DNA of 64,000 nt. Source: Limanda limanda. Taxonomy: Eukaryota; Chordata; Actinopteri; Pleuronectiformes; Pleuronectidae. A program made the position numbers and the translations under genes. This document shows positions 37,225 to 50,311 of this stretch, one piece after another; position 1 is the first letter of the stretch, and every line of letters starts with the position of its first letter. The notes beneath the pieces are model-generated. The model made no database searches. It saw only the letters and a program-made list of their open reading frames with translations, and was not told where the DNA came from. The stretch is taken from positions 20,132,199 through 20,196,198 of the forward strand of contig NC_083654.1 of NCBI RefSeq assembly GCF_963576545.1. The letters run 5' to 3'.

Positions 37225-38868
37225 AAGTAAGAGAGAGATAACCGAATCTCTGAAGGAGGAAGTGATGTCATTGATACACTCGGCTTCTCTCCCTCATGGC
37301 TTCACTATGGCAGCTGATAAACAACAGGCAGGGGGGGGGCGGGGGGGATGTACCTACTGCACGCCGGCTTCTGATTGGCTGAAGCTGAATCTGGAGGGAA
37401 AATCCTGTCTAGTGTTGATATGAGAACTCGTCACTTAACATTAACAGACTAAAATATAATAATATAATATAATTATATAACATTTAATAGATATATCAAA
37501 TAACTTAAAGGAATGTTGTGTAATTGATAGCGGCAGAATAATGACTTTTTATAAAATTAGTAAAATGGGATCAGAGTCATGATGGGTTTTGGCTGTTTAA
37601 TCATTTGGTCGTGAGAAATTGTTCATATATATTTGTTTAAACCGTTGCTGAAAATGTTTGCAATTTTAAAAAGCTTGTTTGCTGAATTGAGCTGAAATGA
37701 TTAGTTGATTAATAAACAGTCAGATTACAGTTTAATCAATTAAATGATAAGGGAGGGATTTTTTCCATTATTTTCACATTAATTTGTAAATTAATGGAAA
37801 AGTAACTGGCAGATTAATGAATTAATGATTTCTGGCCACTTTACTTTATTTTCACTTATGGGAAAGTGTTATTAATATTGAGAATTCCCTCATTTCCGTC
37901 GGACTTGGCATATAGATCCTACATTTTATTAATTATTGTCTTAAAAGTCTTAAATTAAACCTGTAGAACCTCTGGTGTGAGAGGAAGTTTCCCTCTCCCT
38001 CCACCAGGAAGTCAGATATTCAACAGAATGGCGGGAATGGAAAGAGAGAGAGGGTCTGTGTTTTCTCTCAGACAGACTGATATGAGGCCGGAGAGGAAGA
38101 GAGGCTCCGTCAGTGAGGAGGAGGAGGAGGAGGAAGAGGAGGTGGTGGTCTTGGGGGGGGGGGGTAGATAACACAGTAGTGGCCCAGCATCAGGCTCTAT
38201 TCCTGGCCTGGTTGCCTCACTCCTCTGGCCCCTGGAGGATTGGCTGCAAAATCACACTTCAGCTCCGGACTCACACGGAAACTTTTACAAATGAGAACCG
38301 GTCTGAAGCAGAAACACACAATCTGAAACACACAATCTGAAACATGTTGGGTCACGAGAGAGGAGGAGTTAAATGTCGTCCAAGTAAACAACACAGCTGT
38401 GATGGACTCGAGGTGTGTGAGGTCACAGGAGGTCTCTCGTTTTTATAGACACAGAAGTTTCTTATCAACCTGCGTTTGTGTTTTACATCAGGTCATAAAC
38501 GGCTTATTCTCCACTCTGAGAGATAAGACACGTGTAATAACAGCCGAGGACACACAGTCCACCAGTTTCCAGTTTGTCTTATGGGTTCGATGACGTGTGT
38601 GAGTGTGTGAACGAAGAGAGTAATCCATACAAGTTGCTGCAAAGCTATGTGTGTTTTTGTGTGTGTGAAAACCACCTTTGATTATATTTCCCAGGTAACT
38701 TATTCTGTATCCTTCCTGTCCTGTTGTCTGTAAACCCTCAGTGACTCGGCTGTGTTCCTCTCCTCACCTGAGCTGGATCTGTGTATAGATGCTTATGAGA
38801 GTGTGGTTTTCAGATGATGTAATTAACCTCCCTTCCCTCTTTTCTCTCCTCTTCTGTTTTTCCTCCAG

Positions 38869-38930
38869 ACGAGCGGGACAGGGTGCAGAAGAAAACCTTC
38901 ACAAAATGGATCAACAAGCATCTCATCAAG
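38869..38930 (+). CDS. macf1: macf1 CH1 exon 1 (DERDRVQKK...)
   Basis: An acceptor TTTTTCCTCCAG precedes it and a donor AAG|GTGTGT follows. With the upstream G it encodes [21 protein letters not shown], the invariant start of the plakin actin-binding domain. The stretch [11 protein letters not shown] is the first helix of CH1 and corresponds to actin-binding site 1. It enters with two bases of a split Asp codon and leaves in phase 0. It is the common acceptor for alternative first exons. Confidence 0.95.
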
Positions 38931-41900
38931 GTGTGTGTCTGTTCTGTGTGTTTGTGTAAATGCAGATTTTGACCTTGACCTCTGATCTGTGTGTTTAGTC
39001 CCACTCAGTGAACTGTGGATATATTACCCATAATCCCCGGCCTCCTGAACCAGAGGACTAATTTCTGACCTTATGATCCTTGACAGATTCAGTGACACTC
39101 AAAGGTCTCAGCTCATAAAGGAGCTGAGGCTTAAACCTTAAGTGTAATGTGAGTGTAGTAAAACTTCCTGCTGCTGTAAAACAATTAGAAAATCAAATGA
39201 GTGAAATAAAGAGACTCATATTTAAAGCACTATTTAAAACTTCCTGCTGCTCGGGTTCAAGCATCTGTCCAGTTTCCAGTGAGTAACGCCTCCGAAGTTC
39301 CAGGATGTTTAATCTCTCTCTCCTCCGTCTGGCAGCACTCACTCGTCCGTCCTGTTTAGCGGTGAATAAAACCGAGGGTGTGTCTGGAGTAAATATTTAA
39401 TGGCTATATTGAATTAAAGAAATGGCCTACTGGAATGCAGATGTTAAATAATAGATTGTCGAGCCAGGATTTCAATTGCTGTTCAATAAAGAAACATCAG
39501 AGGAGATTGAATCTGAACGAGCTGCTGCATAAAGACCTCATGGCTGTTTTAAATACCTGCAGCTGAAGAGCATGTGTGTGTGTGTATGTGTGTGTGTGTC
39601 TGCACCGTGCACAACACATCAGGCACAATATGTGAACAGCAGTTAAAAAGCTGACTCACTCATATCTGTGAGTGTTTGGTGCAATAAAGAAATACAGATC
39701 TAGCAGATTTACACGTGATTTCTGCTGCTGTTTCAAAGATAGACCCACAAATCTGTAGCTGAGATTATGCAGATTTAGTTTATGTGTTTCTAGAATAGTT
39801 TTAAATCTTTGTTTTTGGATTTGATGCAGAACTTAAGGGGCTGTTGGGCCTGAGCGGAGGTTTGTGCTCTGCTCTGCACCTCCAGTTCTCTCAGACTGTA
39901 ACCGTAGATGTTTCCAAAGACAGCTGCCTGTGTGCATACAGTCCATCATATCCATAATGTACAGTACATATACCTTCTGTTACACCTGCTCCGGCTGTTT
40001 GGAGAATGTGGGGTTTGTCTGTCACGTGACGTAACTGACCCCATAACTCTGGAGCAACTGTCGTCACAGCCTGTGGATGAAACTCTATCAGCTGCCGGAG
40101 CCTCAGCAGCTCTACATGTGGGTCACAGGGGAAAACACACAACTGCTGGGATGGAAAAATGAAGTTAGAAAATCAATTGTAATTTCTTTGACACGCAAAT
40201 GTCAGAACATCTAGTTTCCAATGTTGTGAGATTGTAAATATTTGCTTCATCATCTTTGTTAATGGACATTTTTAGGTTCTGGTTCTTTTGATTGGACCAA
40301 ACCAGAAATATTAACATGTTAAAGTTGGATTTTGGGAGACGTGAAAGACAGTTTTCACTTTGTTGTTCACATTAACTTTCCCAGACACTCTGGCAGAGTT
40401 GCATAAATTAAAGAGAGTGACAATTTTCATTTGTGGAGAAACAAGAGAATGAGAGGAAAGGGAAGAGCGAGCAGCAGATTGTTTGACATCTGACCCCATC
40501 AGCTGGAATTCAGAGGCAAACAGAAAGATGCAGATCTGCGGGAGCAACCAGAAAGGAAAACATCAATAAAGAAAAGAAAATGAATCTCGTGTTACGAAAA
40601 GAAGATTAAAAGATAAAGAGACAGGAACCAGACAAAGTGAGACTCTCTGAGCTGAGCTTCCTATCGGGTGACATCAGTGTTTGCTCTGTGGGACGTCTGG
40701 TATTTCCTGGAGCTGCTCAGGTGTGCCGGGTGTTAACAGGTGTGTGAGCGTGCAGTGCAAACACAGGACCAGTATAAACACTGTGGCCTCCCAGCGACCT
40801 GCTGACGTGCACTCACATCTCCTGAGAGCTGATTGACACAGTGTGAATCCTGCAGATGAAGAAGTCTGAGAAGTCAGGAGGAGGAAATCACTTCTCAGGC
40901 CCTTGTGTGTTGGCTTCACTTTCCAAAACCGGTCTTTTTCATTCACAGTCTGATCTGACACTGGTTTGACATTAAACACCTGTAGAATCCTCATGGTTTC
41001 TAAGCACTGTGTGACAGGAGCTTGTTGTTGGAGGAGGACCAGTTATTACAGGAAATCCTCTTAGTCATCAACAACCACTTTGCTCCAAATGAAATACTGG
41101 AAATGACTGAAAATCTGTATAAAGGGACATTTTCCAGTTCATAGAGAAACTCACACAAGCTGAGACTCACTCAGACGCCAGCGGAGCCTCATTCTCAGTC
41201 AGTGTTGGTCGCACACATTTGTTCCTGTCGTCTAATTAGCACGTGTTTTGACAGCTCCCTTTTAAAACAGCTGATGTCGACCTTGTATAGAGGAACGAGC
41301 CAGCGAGAGGCAAATAGACTGAAAGTTAGAAAAGGTTTCATTAAGGACAAGTGGAGGGATATTGTTAGTTTCGTGGCCGCGGTCTTAAGATAGTTTTTAG
41401 GTCTCGCTTGAACCTCGAGAGACGTCTCAGTGAATTCTGGAGCATCGTCTTTTGAAGAAATGTCAGAGTTTCATTTCAAATCGTATTTCTCTGAATCCAG
41501 TTGGAAGGTGAAACTCCTCCGTCCACTCTTGTGACCGTCTTGCCCTCTTCTGGTGATCTGTGGAAGTGCAGCTTCTTGTCCCGAGGCCAGGCCTGAAGGT
41601 GAAGGTGCTGAGAGAAGCAGCACCGTCACCGTCCTGCAGGGGTCACAGCCTCACTGGGTTTGAATTATTAAAACAAGCACTTTGTTGCTTTTGCCTGCTA
41701 TTTATGTGCCTTTCTGTTTTATGATGCATGATGTGCTGCAGAGCTTCAGAACTGCAAAGTGGAAATAAGCCCAGAGAAACAATCCTTTTAGACTTTCAGT
41801 ATTTTTCAGTCGTTCTAAACCCTCATGTTTGTTTTTAAATAGTTTTAATTCACTTTTTCCTAGAGGTACAATGTGAGGAATAAAGTTTGTCTGAGAAAAT

Positions 41901-42510
41901 AAAGTCACAAAATAAAAACAAAAGGTCAGCCTATTAGGTCAAACTGAATTTTAAAAAAGTTCTCCTAAAGCGAATATAAATGCTGATACCGATATTTATG
42001 TAAAAGGTCAGTTTTTTATTGATAAATCTGTCAAGTTTCAGTCAATCTTGTATTCAAGGGATGTATTTTAGATTATATTTATATTTACCACACGTCTAAA
42101 ATCCTCTAAATCCTTTCAAATTATCATAAAAACTCAAAACTAGTAAATGAAATAATAAAAGGAGACGGTCTGACCCGTCTCTGTGTCCGTGTCCCACTTT
42201 CAAACAAGGGCAATCCATCACGCCGATGACAGGCTGCTGAGTCACCGTGTCAGCAGCGAGTCGTCGTCATGGCAACGGAGTCGAGAGGCCACAGTCGGTG
42301 CTTCGTCTCCGTCGCCCTGGCAACCGCTGTCACCGGCCCTGTCAGCCGGGGGGGGGGGTCATGGTGCTGGCAGATGTCAACAGGGTTGAGTCCACAGAGG
42401 GATGATTGGAGTGTGGAATTAACTCTCTGTCCGTCTCTCTCCCTCCTCATCCTTTCTCCCCTCCTCTTCCTCCCTCCTCTTCCTCCCTCCTTCCTTCCTT
42501 CCTTCCTCAG
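38931..42510. other. Intron, no gene seen
   Basis: An intron of 3.6 kb inside CH1. The stretch at about 41680-42010 resembles 57830-58200 (shared TTTATGATGCATGATG and AAGTGGAAA motifs and a GCTGATACCGATATT-type end), so it is probably a diverged interspersed repeat. Polypyrimidine CCTT/CCTC repeats precede the next exon. Whether a small alternative CH1 microexon, as in plectin, exists here could not be decided. Confidence 0.45.
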
Positions 42511-42600
42511 GTGAGGAAGCACATCACAGACTTGTACGAGGACCTGAGGGATGGACACAACCTTATCTCCTTGCTGGAGGTCCTGTCGGGAGTCACCCTG
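42511..42600 (+). CDS. macf1: macf1 CH1 exon 2
   Basis: The 30 codons encode [20 protein letters not shown] followed by [10 protein letters not shown]. The acceptor is CTTCCTCAG and the donor CTG|GTAGGA; both ends are in phase 0. The [21 protein letters not shown] signature is almost invariant among plectin, dystonin and MACF1. VRKH at the start matches MACF1 better than plectin, which has AQRH here. Confidence 0.96.
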
Positions 42601-44720
42601 GTAGGAATTTAACTTCTTTGACACACACACACTCACCTGTACAGATTATTCTTTTTTTAAGGTTATAATCTCACTGTTATCCATCACGTCCTCTCGCTCC
42701 ATTAACACACTCCCTTCATCCCAGCTTCATCATGGTATTTGTATTACGTTGAGTTATGTTTGATCCCCGGTGGAATGACCTGACTCAGCAGGATGACGTC
42801 AGAGTCTTAACACAGACAGACAGACAGACAGACATGTGACGCAGGCTGGCTCAGCTGCAGACGGGTTCACTGACGGGAACAGACAGAACGAAGATGAAGA
42901 TGAAGAGTCGGGGGGGGGGAGGTGTCACTCATGAGCTCGTCTTCTTCACTTGATTTGCAGTTGTCGACTAAACAGTTTCACCACAACGTCCATTTAACTC
43001 CCGGTGTTTTTTATTGTCTCACACAAGATGAGACTTCTGTAGAGATGGTATCATTCACCTCTTCAACCTGTCCTCTTTATCCACCAGTTCTCACGCTTCA
43101 TTTTCCTCTTCCTCTCTTTCTATCTCCCATTTTTTTGTACTCCCTTCTGTTACCGTAGCAACAGAAAAGCGGCCCTGCTTCGAAACGGGCATACGCCTCG
43201 AGGGCCCCCCCTCTCATCCTGCTCAGAGGGGAGGAGGATGAGGAGGAGGAGGAAGGAGCTCAGGGAGTATGTTTGCGAATCGAAACCCATCTCACAGCCC
43301 CCCCCCTTCCCTCCACCACTCACCTCTGACCCTGCAGCTTTACCCTCCGGCCCACAGGTGGCGCTGTGAGGCTGCATGCGAGTGCTGTGACGCTGACTTC
43401 TGATCAAACTGCACAAACACACGTTCAGTTACTGATCTTTATATTCAGTCCATAATTTCTATTGAGTGACATCGTGAGTCTAGTTTCACTGGTTTTCATG
43501 TTCTTCTTTAATTTACCTATGAACCTTCTTCTCTTGAGTTGATATAAACACAAAAACATTTATTTAGAATCTGAAAAGTTAGATTTTATAAGGAATGTTT
43601 TCACTCAACAGTGATACAATGAAATGTATTGAGCTGAAACAGTTGAATTATGGAAATATAATAATTGTCTTTTACTCAGGGCTGTAAATTCACACACATC
43701 TGTTAAATATTTAAAACCATGAAGAAGAAACCATTTTTACAGAGAAATGGGGAAATACAATAAATAAAAAAAGTTGCAATCATGGAGATATGAGTAAATT
43801 ATAGGACAACACACATTCTGTCCTCTTCTTCCTCTCCTCTCACTCCTCCTCTTCTGATCTTCCTCTCCTCTTCTCTTCCTCCTCCTCTCCTCTCCTCTTT
43901 TCAGTCTTGCTGATGTGATGACTAACCCTGAGTGAACCTTCTCTTTACCAGCACATCGTGAACCCACATTGGCTTTTTGCACTTTGCTCATGTACTCTAT
44001 GCAACGTGTGTGTGTGTGTGTTTTTCTCTTTCTCTTTCTTAGGCCATGTTCACATTAGACCGCCTGTCAATTTAAAAAAGGGCAAAGTAAACCAACAACA
44101 ACTTCTATCTGGACGAGTGACTTAGCTCCATACCTTATTTGAGCATATATTATATCGCTGTAAACAGGAAGCAGACCTCTCTAAAGTCATGACTGATGGG
44201 ACCCTATCAGGAAGTGAATGTGGGCGTCTGCTTCATCTTTATTTAAAGTCTTCTTCTGTTCGTCCAGAAACAAAACTTCAGACTTTTCAAACTACAACTG
44301 GTCCTGCAGCGTTTCCAGTAGCCTCCAGTTCAGAAGCTTGAAAGCTGAACCAGTGTGAACGCTGGGTGGAAACATGGGGACGAGTTTTACAACCAAGACT
44401 CAGGAGGCTTGTGAAAAAACAGAAGAGAAACATCTGATGTGAAGTTTGCATTCTTGGTGCTGAACCAGCATGTGGTGTGACTCTGGTTTGACCCTGAGTT
44501 TTTGGCATGTCTTTAACGGCTCCTGTTGAAGACAGCGCCCCCTCTCTGTCCGGGGGACCATTTCATGATTGCACTTGCACTGCTGGATTTGTTTCAGCTT
44601 GATTTGCTCACTCTGCTGCTGGCGTCTGTGTTTGTGACACTAAATAAATATAATCAGTGAATTTAAATCTTCTTCTTTGACTTTTCTCATGATTTTTTTG
44701 TCCTGTCTTTTCTGTTCCAG
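42601..44720. other. Intron, no gene seen
   Basis: A 2.1-kb intron. No exon is seen. It includes a G-run at 42911-42920, four ACAG units near 42815 and TCC/CTT-rich stretches (43820-43905). The segment at about 44043-44510 looks dispersed-repeat-like but was not identified. Confidence 0.45.
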
Positions 44721-44798
44721 CCCAGAGAAAAGGGGAGAATGAGATTTCATCGACTACAGAATGTCCAAATAGCTCTGGACTTCCTCAAACAGAGACAG
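44721..44798 (+). CDS. macf1: macf1 CH1 exon 3
   Basis: The 26 codons encode [20 protein letters not shown] followed by FLKQRQ. The acceptor is TCTGTTCCAG and the donor CAG|GTACGC; phase 0 at both ends. [18 protein letters not shown] is how I remember MACF1; the dystonin and plectin equivalents differ at FHK and DYL. This exon is the main reason for preferring macf1. Confidence 0.96.
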
Positions 44799-44888
44799 GT
44801 ACGCGCACACACACACACACTCACACAGACACACACACGAGGTTTTAAGGGAATCAACCGATTTATTTCAATATCTTTTCATTTTCAG

Positions 44889-44981
44889 GTCAAACTTGTG
44901 AACATCAGGAACGATGACATCACAGACGGGAACCCCAAACTGACGCTGGGCCTCATCTGGACGATCATCCTTCACTTCCAG
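44889..44981 (+). CDS. macf1: macf1 CH1 exon 4 (end of CH1)
   Basis: The 31 codons encode [20 protein letters not shown] followed by [11 protein letters not shown]. The acceptor is ATTTTCAG and the donor CAG|GTCTGT; phase 0 at both ends. This is the last helix of CH1; the [11 protein letters not shown] segment corresponds to actin-binding site 2. The preceding intron is only 90 bp. The next constitutive exon is 14.1 kb away at 59121, and the alternative start exon at 51.4 kb lies in that gap. Confidence 0.96.
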
Positions 44982-45700
44982 GTCTGTGCTCTTCACTTGA
45001 TCCTGCTGCGTCTGGCTCTGTGTTTAATTTAACCAGTGTGTCTGTGACCCTTGAATTCTGCATGGGGGGGGGGGTGTTGATGCGCAACTAATGATTGCAA
45101 GATCAACCCCTCAGTGTAAAATATGTCTTCAATTGATTAGATAATAGCTGAGTTATGTTCCACACCGTTACTGCTGTGATTCTTAATAGATTGACGTGAA
45201 AGCAAATTGCTCCAAATGCATATTTCTGTGTTGTCCTCTTGTTACTTGGCATCTTTGTCCGTGCACGTGTGTGTGTGCACGTGCGTCCTTGTTCTTCTGG
45301 GTTATCAACGTGTTTCTTTAGTGAGGATGCTGAGACATATATACAACATGGTGTTGAACTGACATTTGAGTACGACTCTTTCTTACCATAGAAGACAGTG
45401 ACCATTGGACTCGTATACATCAGCTGCACAGAAGTGAATAACAACAACAGATTTGTCACAATGTGTTTCACAGTGAGAGACAAATGAAGTAAAGAGAAGC
45501 GACGTCCTGCCTGGTTGAATTAGACGGTGGAACTACATGTTGTCCACAGGGCAGCTTGTTGTGTCTAGACAGTCGCTCGCCTCAGCTGTGTTTCTCTGGC
45601 TGATTCCTGATGTGGAATAATTTCCGTCAAATGTTCCTGCATCACTGTCGCCTGCAGTCAGGGTCGTCCTCTGGTGAATCGTTACAGCAGGACTCATGTT
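44982..45700. other. Intron, no gene seen
   Basis: Start of the 14.1-kb CH1-CH2 intron. Nothing is recognised apart from a G-run at 45064-45074 and a GTGCACGTG-rich patch near 45260-45290. Confidence 0.45.
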
Positions 45701-46140
45701 CCCACTGGGTCTCACTCGGTCCCACTGGCTCCCACTGGCTCCCACTGGCTCCCACTGGGTCCCACTGGCTCCCACTGGCTCCCACTGGGTCCCACTGGGT
45801 CCCACTGGGTCCCACTGGCTCCCACTGGGTCCCACTGGCTCCCACTCGGTCCCACTGGCTCCCACTGGCTCCCACTGGGTCTCACTGGGTCCCACTGGCT
45901 CCCACTGGCTCCCACTGGGTCTCACTGGGTCCCACTGGCTCCCACTGGGTCCCACTTGGTCCCACTCTGTCCCACTGGCTGCCACTGGGTCCCACTGGGT
46001 CCTACTGGCTCCCACTCGGTCCCACTCGGTCCCACTGAGTCCCACTGGCTCCCACTGGCTCCCACTCGGTCCCACTCGGTCCCACTCGGTCCCACTGGGT
46101 CCCACTGGCTCCCAGTCCGTCCCACTGGCTCCCACCGGCT
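45701..46140. repeat. 10-bp minisatellite, 44 units (CCCACTGGGT / CCCACTGGCT)
   Basis: Exactly 44 tandem 10-bp units, mostly CCCACTGGGT or CCCACTGGCT, with minor CGGT, CTGT and TCTC variants. All six frames are largely open through it, giving repetitive Gly/Pro/Ser/Trp/His peptides, including a minus-strand frame of 257 codons at 45533-46306. This openness follows from the repeat unit and is not evidence of a gene. Confidence 0.97.
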
Positions 46141-46703
46141 CCCATTGCATCAGAAGCTCTTTTTCATTTCTTATTTTCTGCAACATGCAGCTTTTCGAAA
46201 AGGTTCTGAACTGCTTGTAGTTGCTGCGGTTGACCACTAGGCTGCGCTGGGACGTGACCCTGCAAGGTGAAACTGCCAGCCGGTCGCTATGGAAACACGA
46301 GTGCATGACACAACTGCTCCAGTGGGAATGACTCAGCAGAACACGGTGTAACGGAGACAGAGGGGGATGCAGGAGGATGAACGAGAGGACTAAACCTCAG
46401 AGAACGGAGAGAACGGAGGCTCAGAAAGCGGCTGCAGGAGGTCTGGAGGAAAGATGTGATGAGAGAATACGTGCGGAGGGAGAGAGATAGAGGGAGAGAG
46501 ATAGAGGGAGAGAGAGAGGGAGTCGGGCCGCAGAGCAGCAAACAGTCCGAGTTCACCTGGTGCAAGAGATGTTGAGATCTTCACATTAGAGCTGCAGTGA
46601 GAAACTCGCACTGAGCTCTAATACTGTCAGCAGTATAATATCATTATGGAACAATTAATAATCATGACCTATTTAACACTCATATGAGCTTGTATTTGTA
46701 TAA

Positions 46704-46737
46704 AGAGATATTGAAACAAAGGTATTTCAATATCTCT
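46704..46737. repeat. 13-bp inverted repeat
   Basis: Arms AGAGATATTGAAA and TTTCAATATCTCT pair perfectly around an 8-base loop. No T-run or gene boundary is nearby, so its role is unknown and chance is possible. Confidence 0.6.
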
Positions 46738-48821
46738 AAATATTTACAGTTACAAGGCGACAGGGTCCGGTGGTTTCCTCGTTACTCATCTTGAGTCTGA
46801 TGATCCTGCTGATACAGTCTCATGAAAACAATTACGTGCACGTGATCTGAATGACTCAGCGCACGGTCTAATAATAGGAACTGTCCCACTGAGATATCAG
46901 TTATTTAATTTGAGTCCCGTTAGTTTATTAGTTCACCTGCAGCTCGAGTTGCAGATGAGGGGATAAATGTGTCTCGGCCTCCTGCAGCCATTTGAGTTTT
47001 CACATCTTCCACTTGCACATTCTGACGTGTTTGTTTTTTGTTCTGAAAGACGGTGATAAAAGCTTTAATTTCTAATGTTGGCTTTTAAAATGTGAAGGTT
47101 TCTGCTCTCAGTAAAATACTCCTGAGTTTTTATTATAACAGAGAATCAAACCTGAATAATGTGAATTCCCATGAGCAGCTGTGATTGTTATTTCCTCTGC
47201 TGTAGTAACAGCTGATCCGTCACAATTCTCAAACATAAGCCTGATTGCACTTACTCCATCCAACCACTAGATGCCACACGTTAGCTAACTCCCCGTGTGA
47301 TCATTTCCGTGTTTTCAATGTGACGCCTCAAGGCTCCATCTGCAGCTGGAAACAGTTTATTTGAGCTGTTGATTGGTGCTGATGCAGGTTCACATCACAC
47401 AGATCCATCACCATCAGTTAACATGACCCATTAGAAGCAGTGAAACGCTGCTGAGTGAGGAGACCACTCTGCTCGGGACATTTAGGTCTTTAAGTATTAA
47501 TGTGTTGTGGCATTACTCTTCTCAATCAGTCACTGATGGTCGAGTCAAAGCAAGGAGCTGCCGTGTGCAGTATTTCCTAAAGAGCTTAAATACCACAATG
47601 ATGCAGAGACATCTTTAAAAGCTAAATAAGAAGAGGAGCAGTTCATCTTCATCAGTCGTTTATCTATAAGGCCGTAAAGTTTGTTCCTTTCTTGATATTC
47701 TTTTTGGTAGTTAGGGGTCGTAAGACTTTTAGGAACTGAGATATTGTCAGTGCAGCTCTCAGGTTCTTGCAAAGCTCTAAATACAACCTCATAGTGAAGC
47801 AGCCTCCTGTCACAGATCAGATCTTTGGGTTGTGAGAACGTTCAGGTTCAGCTTCTCAACGCTGGGATCAGTCTGAAGTCTGATCACCACAGCCTCTGAT
47901 GGCACGCAGCCACAGGGAAGGGATGGAAGTCCTTGATTAGTGCTTTTCTCCCAGTGCTTCTTGCCTCTTCCATGTGTTTGTGTGTCTGTGTGTGTGTTTG
48001 TGTGTGTGTTTGTGTGTTTACTCTTGTGCTTTCGGAGCTTTCACTTTAATGAGAGCCGATGGATTACTGCGGATTCGCCACTTGAGACGACAGCCGCCCG
48101 TTGGTTTTCTCCATCAATATCTTCCCTGGGAATATAATAGCTTTACATTAGACACTGTGTTTACTTGATATAGTGTAATGTTGTGTTGTTATAGATCACA
48201 TGTTGTGTTATTCCACTGATGAGATGTTGGTTGGAAGTCTATAGAGGATTAAAGATAGAATTTTAAATGGGTGAATTAAATATGAGACGTGTTTGTTTAG
48301 ATGTTTGTTTACAGTGATTTTTACTTTGAGCAATATGGGGATTAAAAATTCCTATTTTGGAATTTATCATTTTTAATATCAATTAGGTTGTTATTTTCCG
48401 ATAATTTCTTTACGATTTCCCAAAACATGCCACCCCATTAAAACCAGTGTACAGTTATATAACACAATAGCACAACATGGTCTTATCTTGTTACTATAAC
48501 CAGAATACATATTTCTGCTTGACAAAAATTAATCCAACCATTTATAATCTTTCCAGCACGACACCAACAATTTATAGATTATCAAAATCAGATTGATAAA
48601 GTCTATTTTGAGCTAATCCACTGGATTAAATTCCTGTCAAATCCAGGTTCCTCATCACAATCCTGCAAATTCTATATTTCCACCAAACAGCACAACCAGT
48701 AATATTGAAAGGTTACAACTAGGTTTGTGTTACTGGGAAAGAAAACCTCTTGATCCTCTAACAGCCTCCATCCATCCTATTTCTGTCCTTTTCAACTTTC
48801 TCTTAATTCCCTCAAATCTCC

Positions 48822-48895
48822 CTCCCTCCTCCCTCCTCCCTCCTCCCTCCTCCCTCCTCCCTCCTCCCTCCTCCCTCCTCCCTCCTCCCTCCTCC
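48822..48895. repeat. (CCTCCCT)n 7-bp tandem array, about 10 copies
   Basis: A perfect 7-bp repeat with a homopyrimidine plus strand. The complementary strand (GGGAGGA) has regularly spaced G-runs and could form a quadruplex or a triplex. It sits 0.3 kb before the CT/GA-rich region upstream of the third alternative start. Confidence 0.9.
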
Positions 48896-49138
48896 CGGAT
48901 CTGTTTATAACCTGTGTCTTGATGGGCAGATGCAGAATGAAGGGAAGAGAACGAGAGAAACAGGTTGAAGTGTGAACCCATCCTTCCCTTAAGTCTCAGA
49001 GACTCAACAGTCGGATTTAGATGTGATTTCTCTCCTTCTCGCCGTTTCCCCCCCCCCCCCCCCCACTCCTGTTGCAGCCTGTCATTCAGGGAAGCTTTTG
49101 GGTCAAGTGTGTGTATGTGTGTGTGTTTGTGGCACAGA

Positions 49139-50311
49139 AAGCTGCTCACTAACAGCCGAGAGAGAGAGAGAGAGAGGCAGAGAGAGAGCGAGCGAGAGAG
49201 AGGCAGGAGTAACGAGGAAGCGGATAGGAGGAGGAGGAGGAGAGCCAAGGAGGGAGGGAGGGGTGGATTGTGAGAGTGAGAGATCGAGCAGAGGAGAGTG
49301 TGAAGCTGCAGCAGCCGGGAGATAAAAGCTTCTCTCTCTCTCTCTCTCTCTCCGTGTCTGCGAGCGAAGGATACAGCAGAGAAGAGAAGGCAGCCGAGGC
49401 AGAGACGGATCCCGGCTGCTCGTTGTCACTGGAGCTCCCGGCTTCCCCCCCGACGAGCAGGCCGCCAGCCACGCAGCGCACGGCAGGACAGGACACACTC
49501 TCCTGGACACGTATGCAGAGACGAGCTCGCCACACAGCTGACCGGGGGGGGGCGCAAACACACACTCTCAGCTGGACAGACACACACACACTTGCTGTTC
49601 CTGTGTCCTGCATCAGTCGGATCAATTGGGCCGTGGCTGTCTGACGGAGCCGAGGTTTCCTCCGGAGCTGGAGACGCCCTGGCTCTGCTCCTGTCTTTGT
49701 GTTCCTTGGAGGGGACATGGCGTGCAGACCCTCGTGTGTTCTCCTGCTCGGCTGCGTGGAGGTCCAGGTCTTCACCGGACACTGAATCCCTTTGGCTCTG
49801 CTCCAGATCCACATCTGTGTACGTGATGTAGGGCTGTGAGCAGAACTGGAGCTCGACAAGTCCTCAGCTCGGTCGACCGTGGACCAGTCTCATCCTTCCT
49901 GCTTCCTCCGACTCCAGCTCCAGCTCCTCTCCCAGATGCCTCTTCCCTAATTGGATCTACTGGGCTTGAGGAGCTATTAAAGAGACGAAGAAGAGAACTG
50001 AATCCTTTCTTCCTCGGCGTAAGACATGGTCTAAAAAACCTCCTCACCCGCTGCAAACTCTGGATTCTGTCGGGCTGTTTCCTCGTCGCACTGCACCACC
50101 TGATGAGGGACACGCTGGGAGACTGACAGATCAACACAGGAGGTTAAAGACTGGGACGGTCCTGGTACACCATGTCCAGTCCGACCTCTATCTGAGAGCC
50201 TGACACGGGGAGAGTCATGTGATGCTGAGGAGCCTGGGGATCTGAATGTGGAGTCTCCAGATTCTAACACACAGCCACATGTTGCTGGTTTCTAATGACC
50301 TGATTCCACAG
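49139..50311 (+). promoter_or_regulatory. macf1: Putative promoter and long 5' UTR exon for the CH2-only isoform
   Basis: Compared with its surroundings this stretch is G+C-rich and CpG-containing, with GA tracts (49158-49204) and a CT tract (49331-49352). It ends with a strong donor-like site, CAG|GTATGT, at 50311/50312. A fitting acceptor (TTCCCGGGTTCAG) lies at 51404, ten bases before the ATG of the acylated exon, so an untranslated leader spliced over a 1.1-kb intron is plausible. Open frames here have no recognisable protein. The transcription start is not placed. Confidence 0.4.

Larger units (their letters stand above)
46141..49138. other. Intron, no gene seen
   Basis: No exon was recognised. 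It contains GA-rich DNA at 46455-46520, a short perfect hairpin at 46704-46737 and the CCTCCCT array at 48822-48895. The rest is AT-rich unique sequence. Confidence 0.45.

Noticed and set aside
45533..46306. 257-codon minus-strand frame rich in Gly, Pro, Ser and Trp
   Set aside because: It is an artefact of the 44-unit 10-bp repeat; other frames on both strands are equally open and the flanks have no protein-like sequence.
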